Assembly: GCA_030633305.1 (NCBI GenBank) | Contig: DAOVTB010000017.1 | Location: forward strand, 1-38,706 | DNA: 38,706 nt | Reading direction: 5' to 3' | DNA from: Candidatus Muiribacteriota bacterium | GTDB taxonomy: Bacteria; Muiribacteriota; DAOVTB01 | Shown here: one piece after another, positions 15,501 through 23,151 of the stretch | Numbering within the stretch: position 1 is the stretch's first letter | Layout of the letters: each line of letters opens with the position of its first letter | The notes under the pieces: model-generated | Database searches by the model: none | Seen by the model: only the letters and a program-made list of their open reading frames with translations | What the model was told of the DNA's origin: nothing | Made by a program: the position numbers and the translations under genes

Positions 15501-17212
15501 TTACCTTCGGCATCATCTATTATACCGTCGAAAAGAGATTGAAGCCTGTCAGGAAGATTTTCAAGTCTTAAAGGGGATTCCTGGCTTTCTTCTTCTGTAA
15601 GTGTAGAAAGCATAAAAACAGCATTTGGAAGTTTAAATGAGTTAAAAATATTTTTTGCAAGTTTTTTGATATCACCAGTTCCTGGAAATGGAGGAACTGC
15701 ATCCACAAATGGCCCGAGTGAAAAGTCAGTGATTTTTGAGATGAAGATAAATTCAGGATTTTCATTAACCATTTTTAATAAAAGACCTGCCTGCCCTTCA
15801 ATTTTTTTCCATTTAAGAGCACCAGCAAGATAAATATCAGGTATTTTTGATTTTTTGTTCAGGTCTATACCGACACTTACTTCTTCAAGTACAAATTCAT
15901 TTACTAAAGGAACTTTTTTGATCATCGGTATTTTTTTCATTGGTATTTTACTTACGATTGAAAAACCGAATCCCTTAAATTCCATTTCAGTTTTATGCTC
16001 AAGGTTAAGATTGATATTAGAATTCAGGTCTTTGATATTACCAACATCCAGTATTGCTCCAATTTTAATACCAAGTTCAATTTTATTTGGTTTTTTTACA
16101 CCATGTTTCTTCGGTTTGTCGATATCTTCAAGTTCTCCAACAAAGTAAACTTTTTTCACTTTAACCATGTTATGAAGAAGTTTTATTGGATTCGATTTAA
16201 AATCAAAAGAACCATCACTTGTGATTTTCCATATAGTTTTCTTTTTCTGCTTTTTATATGAAAGGCCTAAAATATTTTCAATTGTAATTTTTTTATTCAG
16301 AATCCATATAGAAACTTCTCTATTTCCTTTTAAAACAATTTTCTTACTTTTCTTATCCCAGTCAAATGATATTCCTGTAGCATCCATACTCATATAAAAA
16401 AGTTTTTTAGCAGACTTTGAATTCATAAAAGAAAACGGGGGAGGTATAATTGGAGGGTAACCCAGTTTAAAACTCAGACCTTCAAATATATTATTACGAG
16501 TAATATGCTGCTTTTCAGGATTCTTTCGATCTCCAGAATTAAGGAGTTTAACAAGTATATCTGTATTTAAAGATCCTGACAGGGCCATTGAACCACCATC
16601 AGTTTTTCCACCGAGTAAAACTATTCGTTCAAGAACTTTTAAAGCTCCTTTTGTAGGAGGTTTGATCAATGCAAAAAAATTGGTTCCTTTATGTACCATG
16701 ACCTGTTCGCGTTTTCTATTCAGACAGTCGGAGAGTTTAAATTTTTCAAGTGGGGTTCTAAATTTATCAGATAACTGTTTTAACCTGATAATTCCATCAC
16801 CTTCACTTAAAACAAGCATCATATATTGAAGTTCGACATTACCAATAATATCAGAAATGTATTTTTGATTTAAAATACCCTTTGATTTTTTATGCATAGG
16901 AACCATAATGCCAATATGCCACTTTGTTCCATGGGTTCTTGTATAGAATGAAATGATATCAAGATTTGTTCCAGGGATTTTAATATCGAAACCTTCTGTT
17001 GTGCTTCCGCGCCATGGCAAGACAGTATATTTATTTTTTGCATTGCCACCGACCAGTTGAAGTAATGGAATTATTTTTTCATCCACCAGTGTTTTGACTT
17101 TTTTTATCTTTTTTAACTTCTCCAGTTTTTTTCCTGCAAAAACATTTGAAGAAAAAATAAAACATAAAACAAATAAAATAATTGTACTCTTAAATAAAAT
17201 TCGTATTTTCAT
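12548..17212 (-). CDS. Giant exported protein ending in a fascin-like beta-trefoil
   Basis: The product is 1554 aa with a signal peptide (residues 1-26, ending SSNVFA). Most of it is beta-strand-rich and glycine/lysine-rich, with repeated strand-turn patterns (residues about 250-700 and 960-1100; e.g. LGYPPIIPPPFSFMN, LTMNDGLKIYAELGDIDLKF). A basic helical stretch follows (about 1130-1250). I do not recognise the main region. Residues about 1396-1533 look like a fascin-type beta-trefoil: GDKVSLLSPVNRYVTA, GYETFTIHRR, GNKVSFLSSHNKYISA and GWETFQL are repeated threefold-type strands. Such domains bind actin in eukaryotes and often sugars in bacteria. An extracellular adhesin or carbohydrate-binding role is inference. 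AAGGGA precedes the ATG. No operon partner. Confidence 0.75.
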   Translation of the reverse strand: MKIRILFKSTIILFVLCFIFSSNVFAGKKLEKLKKIKKVKTLVDEKIIPLLQLVGGNAKNKYTVLPWRGSTTEGFDIKIPGTNLDIISFYTRTHGTKWHIGIMVPMHKKSKGILNQKYISDIIGNVELQYMMLVLSEGDGIIRLKQLSDKFRTPLEKFKLSDCLNRKREQVMVHKGTNFFALIKPPTKGALKVLERIVLLGGKTDGGSMALSGSLNTDILVKLLNSGDRKNPEKQHITRNNIFEGLSFKLGYPPIIPPPFSFMNSKSAKKLFYMSMDATGISFDWDKKSKKIVLKGNREVSIWILNKKITIENILGLSYKKQKKKTIWKITSDGSFDFKSNPIKLLHNMVKVKKVYFVGELEDIDKPKKHGVKKPNKIELGIKIGAILDVGNIKDLNSNINLNLEHKTEMEFKGFGFSIVSKIPMKKIPMIKKVPLVNEFVLEEVSVGIDLNKKSKIPDIYLAGALKWKKIEGQAGLLLKMVNENPEFIFISKITDFSLGPFVDAVPPFPGTGDIKKLAKNIFNSFKLPNAVFMLSTLTEEESQESPLRLENLPDRLQSLFDGIIDDAEGKIPLFGDGVALIGAVDLSGVNKLLKQKHLKAVFKNLGVGKEMKKMAVENPIIIAASLGGLRRGTLKAGLYVDLPNFRFPGTLKPVCYLIQPKSGTASFFIRTDLAALDLEAGVSGQLDFNIPQIGNSKDTDDIVAAGQIYLNLDALSAGTQISAFIDGKWKNPFGIGNLALTDTAVLLGVDTNLSVLLGIGGGYEITLPKRHLSPFPSPLHPKESAKYLKGFLHGKNKHKIKKLIHSSGKMKNKKVLKYGMAGLIALSFEEEIPIPTKLALYYQLGRSSNILTSIETCDALFKGIVAGPAAKEIIKQAGHVLKKLHGGKKAAKMINVMQIFRKKFAESPNLVDLFHLEDLPLFMLEFEDVLVYLATPGAVLPGFPEIEGIGFKLMGELDLIFFGRHELGKVDFRLTMNDGLKIYAELGDIDLKFFYLKNVKFDLHAGIPVINGPDVPHFRISGDAKYLFRKTHGKIDISNNGIIVEASDYLEPFGGALLRLHSKLKKGKKITDHDGLLDFSLDMKFKKVGIDKVLKKLICDQLMAGIGTDLKNAIKVLNKAKTAVITLNKKINKARIEVRNKIISTENAGKKNAEKLVNKLVNKRNSLKHEINHLSFTHKWKAPGLWAAIKTLNISISVAQKALSAYDNVKKDFSVPTDTDPLVWPIIAERSAAMVVLNTSDHALQTLKAINNKSRQFLMKSLGSSIFRDPVDIRNLELSSDSLKSGILFAHIDMTIDGKKIKTDIKIDTVEEAKVAKQITKKIVQHIINASHKEINTIISNLKNGVSKSISKTKHSYNVQNISLSQSSLTHLAPEQIQKLCGTRTHTPEICPGTHYLVSIKTFDKKHFITQIGPEKLASRDYHSPFILSDLNGGLLKDGDKVSLLSPVNRYVTAWPNNSLTTSKNILKCSGYETFTIHRRGPGKDSVIKSGNKVSFLSSHNKYISAYGGGGKSLKADRRKCKGWETFQLMSLKKIPAKALHKNESPWEYFFKK

Positions 17213-17305
17213 TATTATTCCCTTTTAAAATTGTATTTCCACGGGGAATATTAACATAACGGAATATGTAGAACAAGAGATATAATTATCAATTTATTTT
17301 CTGAA

Positions 17306-18502
17306 CTAAAAATCCAACCCTTCATCAATGTATAGCTTTTTCCACATATTATAATAGTATCTTAAGTACTCTTTGTTTAATCCTTCAAGCTTCAGGTTTT
17401 TAAAATCAAGAGCTTGAAAACTTCTACTGAAAACGACATAATCGACTCGTTCACCTGGTTTGAAAAACGGATTATTATCTAATTCGTTCACATGACGGAG
17501 TGCAGGAAAATATGCACTGGGGAGAAAGCGGGAATTTAATAAGGCCCTTTGTATTTCCAAAGTATATGCATCAACAATTACTTCCAGATATTTGAATCCT
17601 ATATTTTGACATTTTTTTGTTAATGATCGGAGTAATTTACAGTAATTTACATCAGGATAAAGGCCACCGATTATACACCCATAACCATCAGCTTTTTCAA
17701 CGAACATATAAACTTCAATTGATTGATCAGGTGTGATTAACATCAGGTTTGGAATATGAAACGGATAAAAATTTACGGAAATTCCACGTTTTGCTTTATC
17801 ATCAACAAATCTGTTTTTAATAAATTCCCTTGCTTCTATGATTTCAAATTCATAAAGATCACCATTATAAGGAGGGGCCTTATAATCTTCTATTTCAGGC
17901 TCATTTAATTCAACTTCTTTTTTTACAATATCGTAAAGTGGTTTTAATTCTGGTAAAAGTATAGGTTTTCTTTTTCGTTTTTTTAGTGCGTATTCCGAAT
18001 AAAGTGCTACTAAAGCATGAGTTTCAAAATATTGAACTTTATGAACATTTGGAAAAATTCCCATTTTTTTATAGCCCAGATTCTGTGTTAATTTCTGTGG
18101 AGCCGTGGAGAAAGTTCTCGTAGTAGCATAAACAAGGTCACAAATCCCATCTTTTTTTAATATTTCTTTTTCAACAAGCTGCATTGTTACTTCAGTCAGA
18201 GCATTACCGCGATAATCAGAATGAACTGCAGCTGCAAATGATTTTGCGATACGATTATATCTGTTTATAAGATAGAAAACACTCCCAATAATTCTGCTAT
18301 TATCTTCAATAACCATACAGATTTTATTCGCGCTTTGTATTGCATTAATTAGTTCATTTATATCAGTGACTATAGTTAAAGGATATTCTCCACGATAGAT
18401 TCGATAATAAAGGACCTGGATTTTCAGAGCATCTTCAAGTATTGCGTTTCTTATCGTTACATTTTCCCCATTTTTTAAGGTATATTGTGTTTGAATATTC
18501 AT
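17306..18502 (-). CDS. GNAT-family acetyltransferase, possibly two-domain
   Basis: The product is about 398 aa from the ATG at 18502, chosen because GGAG lies five bases upstream; the GTG at 18517 would overlap that site. Residues about 10-165 form a GNAT domain with motif A at HSDYRGNALTEV, the acetyl-CoA pyrophosphate-binding loop, and a typical LGYKKMGIFPN C-terminal strand. Residues about 215-370 again have alternating strands and helices (YGCIIGGLYPDVNYCKLLRS, then QRALLNSRFLPSAYFPALRH) and could be a second, degenerate GNAT-like domain. It is divergently transcribed from the LuxE/LuxC-type operon with about 100 bp between start codons, so shared regulation and an N- or O-acyl transfer step in that pathway are plausible. 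The substrate is unknown. Confidence 0.75.
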   Translation of the reverse strand: MNIQTQYTLKNGENVTIRNAILEDALKIQVLYYRIYRGEYPLTIVTDINELINAIQSANKICMVIEDNSRIIGSVFYLINRYNRIAKSFAAAVHSDYRGNALTEVTMQLVEKEILKKDGICDLVYATTRTFSTAPQKLTQNLGYKKMGIFPNVHKVQYFETHALVALYSEYALKKRKRKPILLPELKPLYDIVKKEVELNEPEIEDYKAPPYNGDLYEFEIIEAREFIKNRFVDDKAKRGISVNFYPFHIPNLMLITPDQSIEVYMFVEKADGYGCIIGGLYPDVNYCKLLRSLTKKCQNIGFKYLEVIVDAYTLEIQRALLNSRFLPSAYFPALRHVNELDNNPFFKPGERVDYVVFSRSFQALDFKNLKLEGLNKEYLRYYYNMWKKLYIDEGLDF

Positions 18503-18600
18503 ATGCACTCCGCTCACAATTTGATAGAATATATATAATATTTTTAGTTTAACATTTATATGTTACGATAGAAACTATAATTTTCTGGAGGTTATCAAAT

Positions 18601-19728
18601 TTGAAATACACAGATAAGTTAATTGCAAAAGATCCATTTGAATATACTGAAGAAGTCTCACAACTTTTTTTGAAATCAATGGAAGAATGTGTTCGCCACC
18701 ATTATAAGAATTCAAAGCAATACAGTAAATTCTGTGACCAGGAAGGTTTTAGTCCCGAAATCCTTAATGATGAAAATGATTTGGAAAAAATTCCAATTGT
18801 TTTTGTGAATATATATAAACATTATTATTTGAAAAGTATTGAGGATAATGAAATTGAACTTGTTCTGACATCAAGTGGAACCGGAGGACAGAAAAGTCAG
18901 ATTGTTCTTGATAAAACCTCTTTGGAACGGGTGAAACTGATTGCCAGAAAAGTCTATGATAGTCTGGGAATGGTTGATGATGATGAAATTGTAAATTGTA
19001 TAATATTTAATTATGATCCATCAATTGTAAAGGATCTCGGCACAGCCTTTACAGATGAACTTTTAACAAGTTTTACAAAGACAGATAAAATTTATTATGC
19101 ATTCGTTTGGGATTACAAAAAAAATGATTTCATTTTTAATATACCAGGGACTATTAATAAACTTCTTGAATTTGAGGCTGCAGGTCTGCCTGTCAGACTT
19201 CTTGGCTTTCCCGCATTTATTCTTGAAGCATTCAGAATTTTTGAAAAAAGATACAATCGAAAAATGAAATTAAATCCAGATTCATTTGTAATGACTGGCG
19301 GAGGCTGGAAAACAAATGAAGATAAAAAGGTGGAAAGAGAAGTTTTACGAAAATATATGGCAGGTATGATGGGAATAAAAACCAGTAATATTCGAGATCT
19401 GCTTGGAATGGTTGAACATGGGATTCCGTATGTGGAATGTAAAAATGGGAAAATGCATATTCCTGTTTATGGACGTGTAAGTATCAGAGATACAATTACT
19501 ATGAAAAAACTTGATTATGGTGAAATGGGACTCCTTAATTTTGTAACACCGTATTTAACAAGTTATCCATCAATATCAATCTTAACGGGGGATTTTGGAA
19601 TTGTTCATGAATCCTGTGACTGTGGATTGAAAGGGCCGACTGTTGAAATTATTGGAAGGGCAGGAACGGTAAAACACAAGGGTTGTGCTATTTCCGCTGA
19701 GTCCCTATTGACGCAGGAGGATAAATAA
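18601..19728 (+). CDS. LuxE-type acyl-protein synthetase
   Basis: This 375-aa protein is homologous to LuxE, which activates a fatty acid with ATP and carries it as a thioester on an enzyme cysteine before handing it to LuxC. The ATP-binding signature SSGTGG is at residues 91-96. MTGGGWK (231-237) and a late RGRAG-like segment (IIGRAG) match the family. A cysteine at 362 (KHKGCAISAE) lies close to where LuxE carries its acyl group, near the C-terminus. The TTG start is supported by GGAGG nine bases upstream. The TAA stop overlaps the next ATG (TAATG), so translation is coupled to the LuxC-type gene. With no luxAB the activated acyl group presumably serves a different pathway. Confidence 0.85.
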   Translation: MKYTDKLIAKDPFEYTEEVSQLFLKSMEECVRHHYKNSKQYSKFCDQEGFSPEILNDENDLEKIPIVFVNIYKHYYLKSIEDNEIELVLTSSGTGGQKSQIVLDKTSLERVKLIARKVYDSLGMVDDDEIVNCIIFNYDPSIVKDLGTAFTDELLTSFTKTDKIYYAFVWDYKKNDFIFNIPGTINKLLEFEAAGLPVRLLGFPAFILEAFRIFEKRYNRKMKLNPDSFVMTGGGWKTNEDKKVEREVLRKYMAGMMGIKTSNIRDLLGMVEHGIPYVECKNGKMHIPVYGRVSIRDTITMKKLDYGEMGLLNFVTPYLTSYPSISILTGDFGIVHESCDCGLKGPTVEIIGRAGTVKHKGCAISAESLLTQEDK

Positions 19729-22400
19729 TGAAAATCAGGGAATATATTTTTGGTGAAACAATTGTTCAGAAAGAAAACTGGAATAGTGAAAGTATAAGAA
19801 AACTTATCTTAATGGGGCGTGAAAAAGAAAGCCTGTTAAATGCTTATCCTGTTTGCAGCATTATAAATCTTCTCCATCGAACCGGTATTTTATGGTCAGA
19901 TAAAAACGGTTTGTATTATAAAAAATCACTTGAATTCCTGGTTGAATATGGTATGTCACCTGAAATGGCTAATCTGTCTCTGGAACTTATTCCAGAAATA
20001 CTTAATTCAGATTCGTTGATAAAAAGGCTTAAAATGAGTTTGCCTTATCCCATGGAAGTTTTAGATAACTGGTATAAACCGGCAGGTTTTGAAGGTCAGA
20101 TAAGAGGATTGCCTAAGGGTGTTTCATTTCATATTTCAGCTGGAAATATTTTTCTTGGTGCAATAGATTCTCTTGTAATGGGCCTTCTGACTAAAAATAT
20201 AAATATATTGAAACTTTCAAGAAATGACCCCCTTGGACCTCTGCTTTTTGCTGAGAGTATCAAATCTGTGGACAGTGATAAAGTTGTTTCAAGTTCCTTT
20301 TCAATTATTCATTGGAAAGGTGGAAATATAGATGTAGAAAAATCTATTGCAGCGCATGCTGATTCAATACTTGTATGGGGTGGAGAAAAGGCTGTTCAAA
20401 ATTATAAAAATATGGGTGGTTTGGGTACTCGGATAACAGCATTTGGTCCTAAAATAAGTTTTGGAGTAATTAGTAAACAGGGGTTGGAATTCTATGGTGT
20501 AAAGAAAACCGCTGAAAAACTAGCAAAAGACGTTTCCCTTTGGGATCAATCGGCCTGTTCTTCACCACAAAACATCTTTATTGAATCTTCAATTGACGAA
20601 AAACTCGTTGATTCATTGATTACTGAACTCTCCGCTGAACTTGATAAAACAGCAGTTTCACTTCCTCGAAGTAAAATGGATCTGGATACTCAGGCAGAAA
20701 TTACAAAACAGCGTGAATTTTACAGATTCAAATCCGCCCAGGGAGATTCAAGAATATCATATTCAAAAAATAATCATAACTATTCTATTGTATATGATAG
20801 AACAGAAGATATTACATCATCTCCACTTGGTCGTTTTATCATTATTAAACCGTATAAAACTGTTATGAAATTAAAAAAAATCATAAGAAACTGCTGGCAT
20901 TATCTGCAAAGCTGCGGGCTGTTGGTTTCTCCATCAGAATTTTCAATGTATCGTACTGGATTAACAGATTCAGGCGTTAACAGATGCTGTGAATGCGGAA
21001 AAATGTTAAATGTTGTTGATGGAGCACCACATGATTCTATTCTTCCGCTGAATGAATTGATCAGATGGGTTCATTCGGAAACTTCTTTTTTTACGGCACC
21101 AGACAGGGATGTTATTCAAAATCATCTGAAATTTATTTATGGACATAACGAGCTATATAAAAAATTATGGAAAGATGTTGACCTGGATCAAACAGGTAGC
21201 ACCTGTCGCACAGGTCGCACCTGCTGCGCAGATGTAATTCAATCCTTGCCTGTACTTACTAAAAAGATATTCTATGAGAATTCTCCACCGAAGAAAAATA
21301 GTATAATTACAGAATCATTACTGGAAGCACCACTTATTTTTGCGTCTGGTGGTTCAACAGGAAATCCGAAATTTTCCTATTTTACAGATAGTGAATTTAA
21401 TACGATTGCCTCTGCTCTGGCAGATAATTATATTTTAAATGGAATAATAAAATCTGACAAAATTGCAAATTTGTTTATGGCAGGTTTTCTCTGGTCGTCA
21501 TTTATCTGTGTTGATCGGGCAATCAACATTATCGGGGCAACAAATATTCCAATTGGTGGTCAAACAGAGATTGATACTATTATAAAATATCTGGAAATTT
21601 TTAAACCAACTGTAATAATGGGACTTCCATCGCAACTGGTGGAAATTGCACGAATCATGCAGAAAAGAAAGATTGAATTGAATGTGAGAACTGTGTTTTA
21701 TGCTGGTGAACAAATGAATGACAGTATAATGTCACAGCTTCAAAACAGCTGGAATGTAAGCAATTTTAAAAGTGCGGGATATGCCTCGGTTGATGCAGGT
21801 CCCATTGGTTATCAGTGTAAAGAGCAGGATAAGGGGATTCACCATCTTTATTCAAATATGCAGATCATTGAAATATTGGAATTTGATTCTGATAAAAAAG
21901 TTTCTGATGGAGAAACAGGTGAAATCACAATTACCAATATTTTTCGAAAACTTATGCCGTTTATTCGATACAGAACCGGAGATCAGGGATATATTCTAAA
22001 AGATCAAAAATGTCTTTGTGGAAGAAATGATAAAGTATTTAAACTCATTGGTCGCTGTGATGACAGGTTACTTGCAGGTGGTGCCAGAATGAATATTCAT
22101 GAAATTGAGCCATTGATATTGAAATATAAACTCCTGACTTCTGCTTATCAATTTCAGGTTTCAATAAAAAACAGTAATGATCATTTAAAACTGTTACTGG
22201 AAACAGATAACATAAATGAAGCAGAGAAGATTACAGATAGGTTTATATCTGAATTTATGGAAATTTTCAAAGATTTTGCATTTTCTGTTGAAAAAAAATG
22301 GATTGAACCTCTTGAATTGGAATTTCTTACTCCGAATGAAATTAAAAGAGTTGAAAGAACGGGTAAACTTAAATTGATTGATGATCAAAGAATACTTTAA
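19728..22400 (+). CDS. Fused LuxC-type acyl-CoA reductase and adenylate-forming ligase
   Basis: The product is 890 aa. Residues about 1-470 are a LuxC-type acyl-CoA reductase: the conserved HISAGNIFLGA nucleotide-binding region (135-145) and catalytic C277 in LWDQSACSSPQ. LuxC reduces acyl thioesters to aldehydes with NADPH. After a short GC-rich linker (489-500), residues about 510-890 form an ANL/phenylacetate-CoA-ligase-like domain: P-loop SGGSTGNPK (540-548), AGEQM (659-663), RYRTGDQG (747-754) and a cysteine pair KCLCGRND, as in PaaK/CoF390 synthetases. The fusion suggests one polypeptide both activates a carboxylate and reduces an acyl group, beside a separate LuxE-type protein. An AGGAGG site and TAATG overlap couple it to LuxE. 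The product is unknown. Confidence 0.88.
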   Translation: MKIREYIFGETIVQKENWNSESIRKLILMGREKESLLNAYPVCSIINLLHRTGILWSDKNGLYYKKSLEFLVEYGMSPEMANLSLELIPEILNSDSLIKRLKMSLPYPMEVLDNWYKPAGFEGQIRGLPKGVSFHISAGNIFLGAIDSLVMGLLTKNINILKLSRNDPLGPLLFAESIKSVDSDKVVSSSFSIIHWKGGNIDVEKSIAAHADSILVWGGEKAVQNYKNMGGLGTRITAFGPKISFGVISKQGLEFYGVKKTAEKLAKDVSLWDQSACSSPQNIFIESSIDEKLVDSLITELSAELDKTAVSLPRSKMDLDTQAEITKQREFYRFKSAQGDSRISYSKNNHNYSIVYDRTEDITSSPLGRFIIIKPYKTVMKLKKIIRNCWHYLQSCGLLVSPSEFSMYRTGLTDSGVNRCCECGKMLNVVDGAPHDSILPLNELIRWVHSETSFFTAPDRDVIQNHLKFIYGHNELYKKLWKDVDLDQTGSTCRTGRTCCADVIQSLPVLTKKIFYENSPPKKNSIITESLLEAPLIFASGGSTGNPKFSYFTDSEFNTIASALADNYILNGIIKSDKIANLFMAGFLWSSFICVDRAINIIGATNIPIGGQTEIDTIIKYLEIFKPTVIMGLPSQLVEIARIMQKRKIELNVRTVFYAGEQMNDSIMSQLQNSWNVSNFKSAGYASVDAGPIGYQCKEQDKGIHHLYSNMQIIEILEFDSDKKVSDGETGEITITNIFRKLMPFIRYRTGDQGYILKDQKCLCGRNDKVFKLIGRCDDRLLAGGARMNIHEIEPLILKYKLLTSAYQFQVSIKNSNDHLKLLLETDNINEAEKITDRFISEFMEIFKDFAFSVEKKWIEPLELEFLTPNEIKRVERTGKLKLIDDQRIL
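21192..21231 (+). repeat. In-frame GC-rich micro-dyads in the fusion linker
   Basis: ACAGGT-AGC-ACCTGT (21192-21206), CAGGT-CGC-ACCTG (21211-21223) and CTGCGCAG (21224-21231) lie back to back in an AT-rich gene. They encode TGSTCRTGRTCCAD between the reductase and ligase domains. The sequence departs sharply in base composition and looks like a small palindromic repeat inserted in frame. Confidence 0.75.
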
Positions 22401-22483
22401 CTATCGTTATACAAAATTTCAAGATTCGTTCTGGGTTAGAATATAAAAAATAAATTTTCCTATAATACTCCAAAGTGTGATAA

Positions 22484-22503
22484 AATTAATCGACTGATTA
22501 ATT
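22484..22503. promoter_or_regulatory. Perfect dyad, candidate TetR operator
   Basis: AATTAATC-GACT-GATTAATT is an 8-bp perfect inverted repeat with a 4-bp spacer. It ends 12 bp before the TetR-family start codon and overlaps the region just downstream of a TATAAT box (22461-22466). The position fits autorepression, which would co-control the adaptor and pump genes. Binding is inferred. Confidence 0.6.
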
Positions 22504-22515
22504 AAGAAGGGCGAT

Positions 22516-23148
22516 ATGGGTAAAGTCGGAAGACCTACGTGTAAATGTGCAGGAAATGTGTATAATGACCTTATTGAAGCTGCTGAAAAGTGTTTCAGCT
22601 CGACTCCTTATCATGCTGTAGGAATAAGACAGATTGCAAAAGAAGCTGGAACAAATTCCGCAATGATCCATCATTATTTTGGAAGTAAGGTTGGATTGTA
22701 CAAAAAACTTCTTGAGAAGCATTTTAATCCGATGATTGAAGCACTTCAAAATATTGAAAGTTCGGAAAGTAGTGATCCTGTTGAAGTCCAGCTTAGAAAT
22801 GTGACTTCAATGTTTGCAGAAAATCGCTGGCTTGTAAGGGTATTTTTACATGAAATCTTGAATGAAAGTGCTCCGCTCAGAGAATATTTTATAACGAAGC
22901 TGATACGTCCAATGAGGAATACTTTTCTCAAACAGATAAATAAAAAGATTGAATCTGGTATGTATAAGGAAGATCTTGATCCACTTCTGACAATGATGTC
23001 GGTTATGAGTATGGCTGTTTTTCCTCATATAATAATGGATGTACTCGAAAGTGACCCTGAAGTCAAAGTTGAGAAAGAATTAATTGATAAACTAATGAAA
23101 CATAATCTGGTTATGTTTAACAAAGCGTATAAAAAGGAAGGGATTTAA
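22516..23148 (+). CDS. TetR/AcrR-family transcriptional repressor
   Basis: This 210-aa protein has an N-terminal TetR helix-turn-helix at about residues 16-65 (GIRQIAKEAGTNSAMIHHYF, then GSKVGLYKKLL), the classic family signature. The ligand/dimerisation region follows (70-205). Two cysteines sit in the N-terminal extension (RPTCKCAG), and its GRP resembles the start of many TetR proteins. AGAAGG precedes the ATG. It is the first gene of a tight run: 3 bp separate its stop from the adaptor ATG, then the pump follows after 1 bp. Repression of that operon, relieved by a pump substrate, is the standard arrangement. The dyad at 22484-22503 is the likely operator. It could also act on the lux-like operon upstream. 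Confidence 0.93.
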   Translation: MGKVGRPTCKCAGNVYNDLIEAAEKCFSSTPYHAVGIRQIAKEAGTNSAMIHHYFGSKVGLYKKLLEKHFNPMIEALQNIESSESSDPVEVQLRNVTSMFAENRWLVRVFLHEILNESAPLREYFITKLIRPMRNTFLKQINKKIESGMYKEDLDPLLTMMSVMSMAVFPHIIMDVLESDPEVKVEKELIDKLMKHNLVMFNKAYKKEGI

Positions 23149-23151
23149 ATT

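Noticed and set aside
18601-22400. Bioluminescence operon
   Set aside because: LuxE- and LuxC-type genes are present but luxA, luxB and luxD are not; the LuxC part is fused to a ligase.
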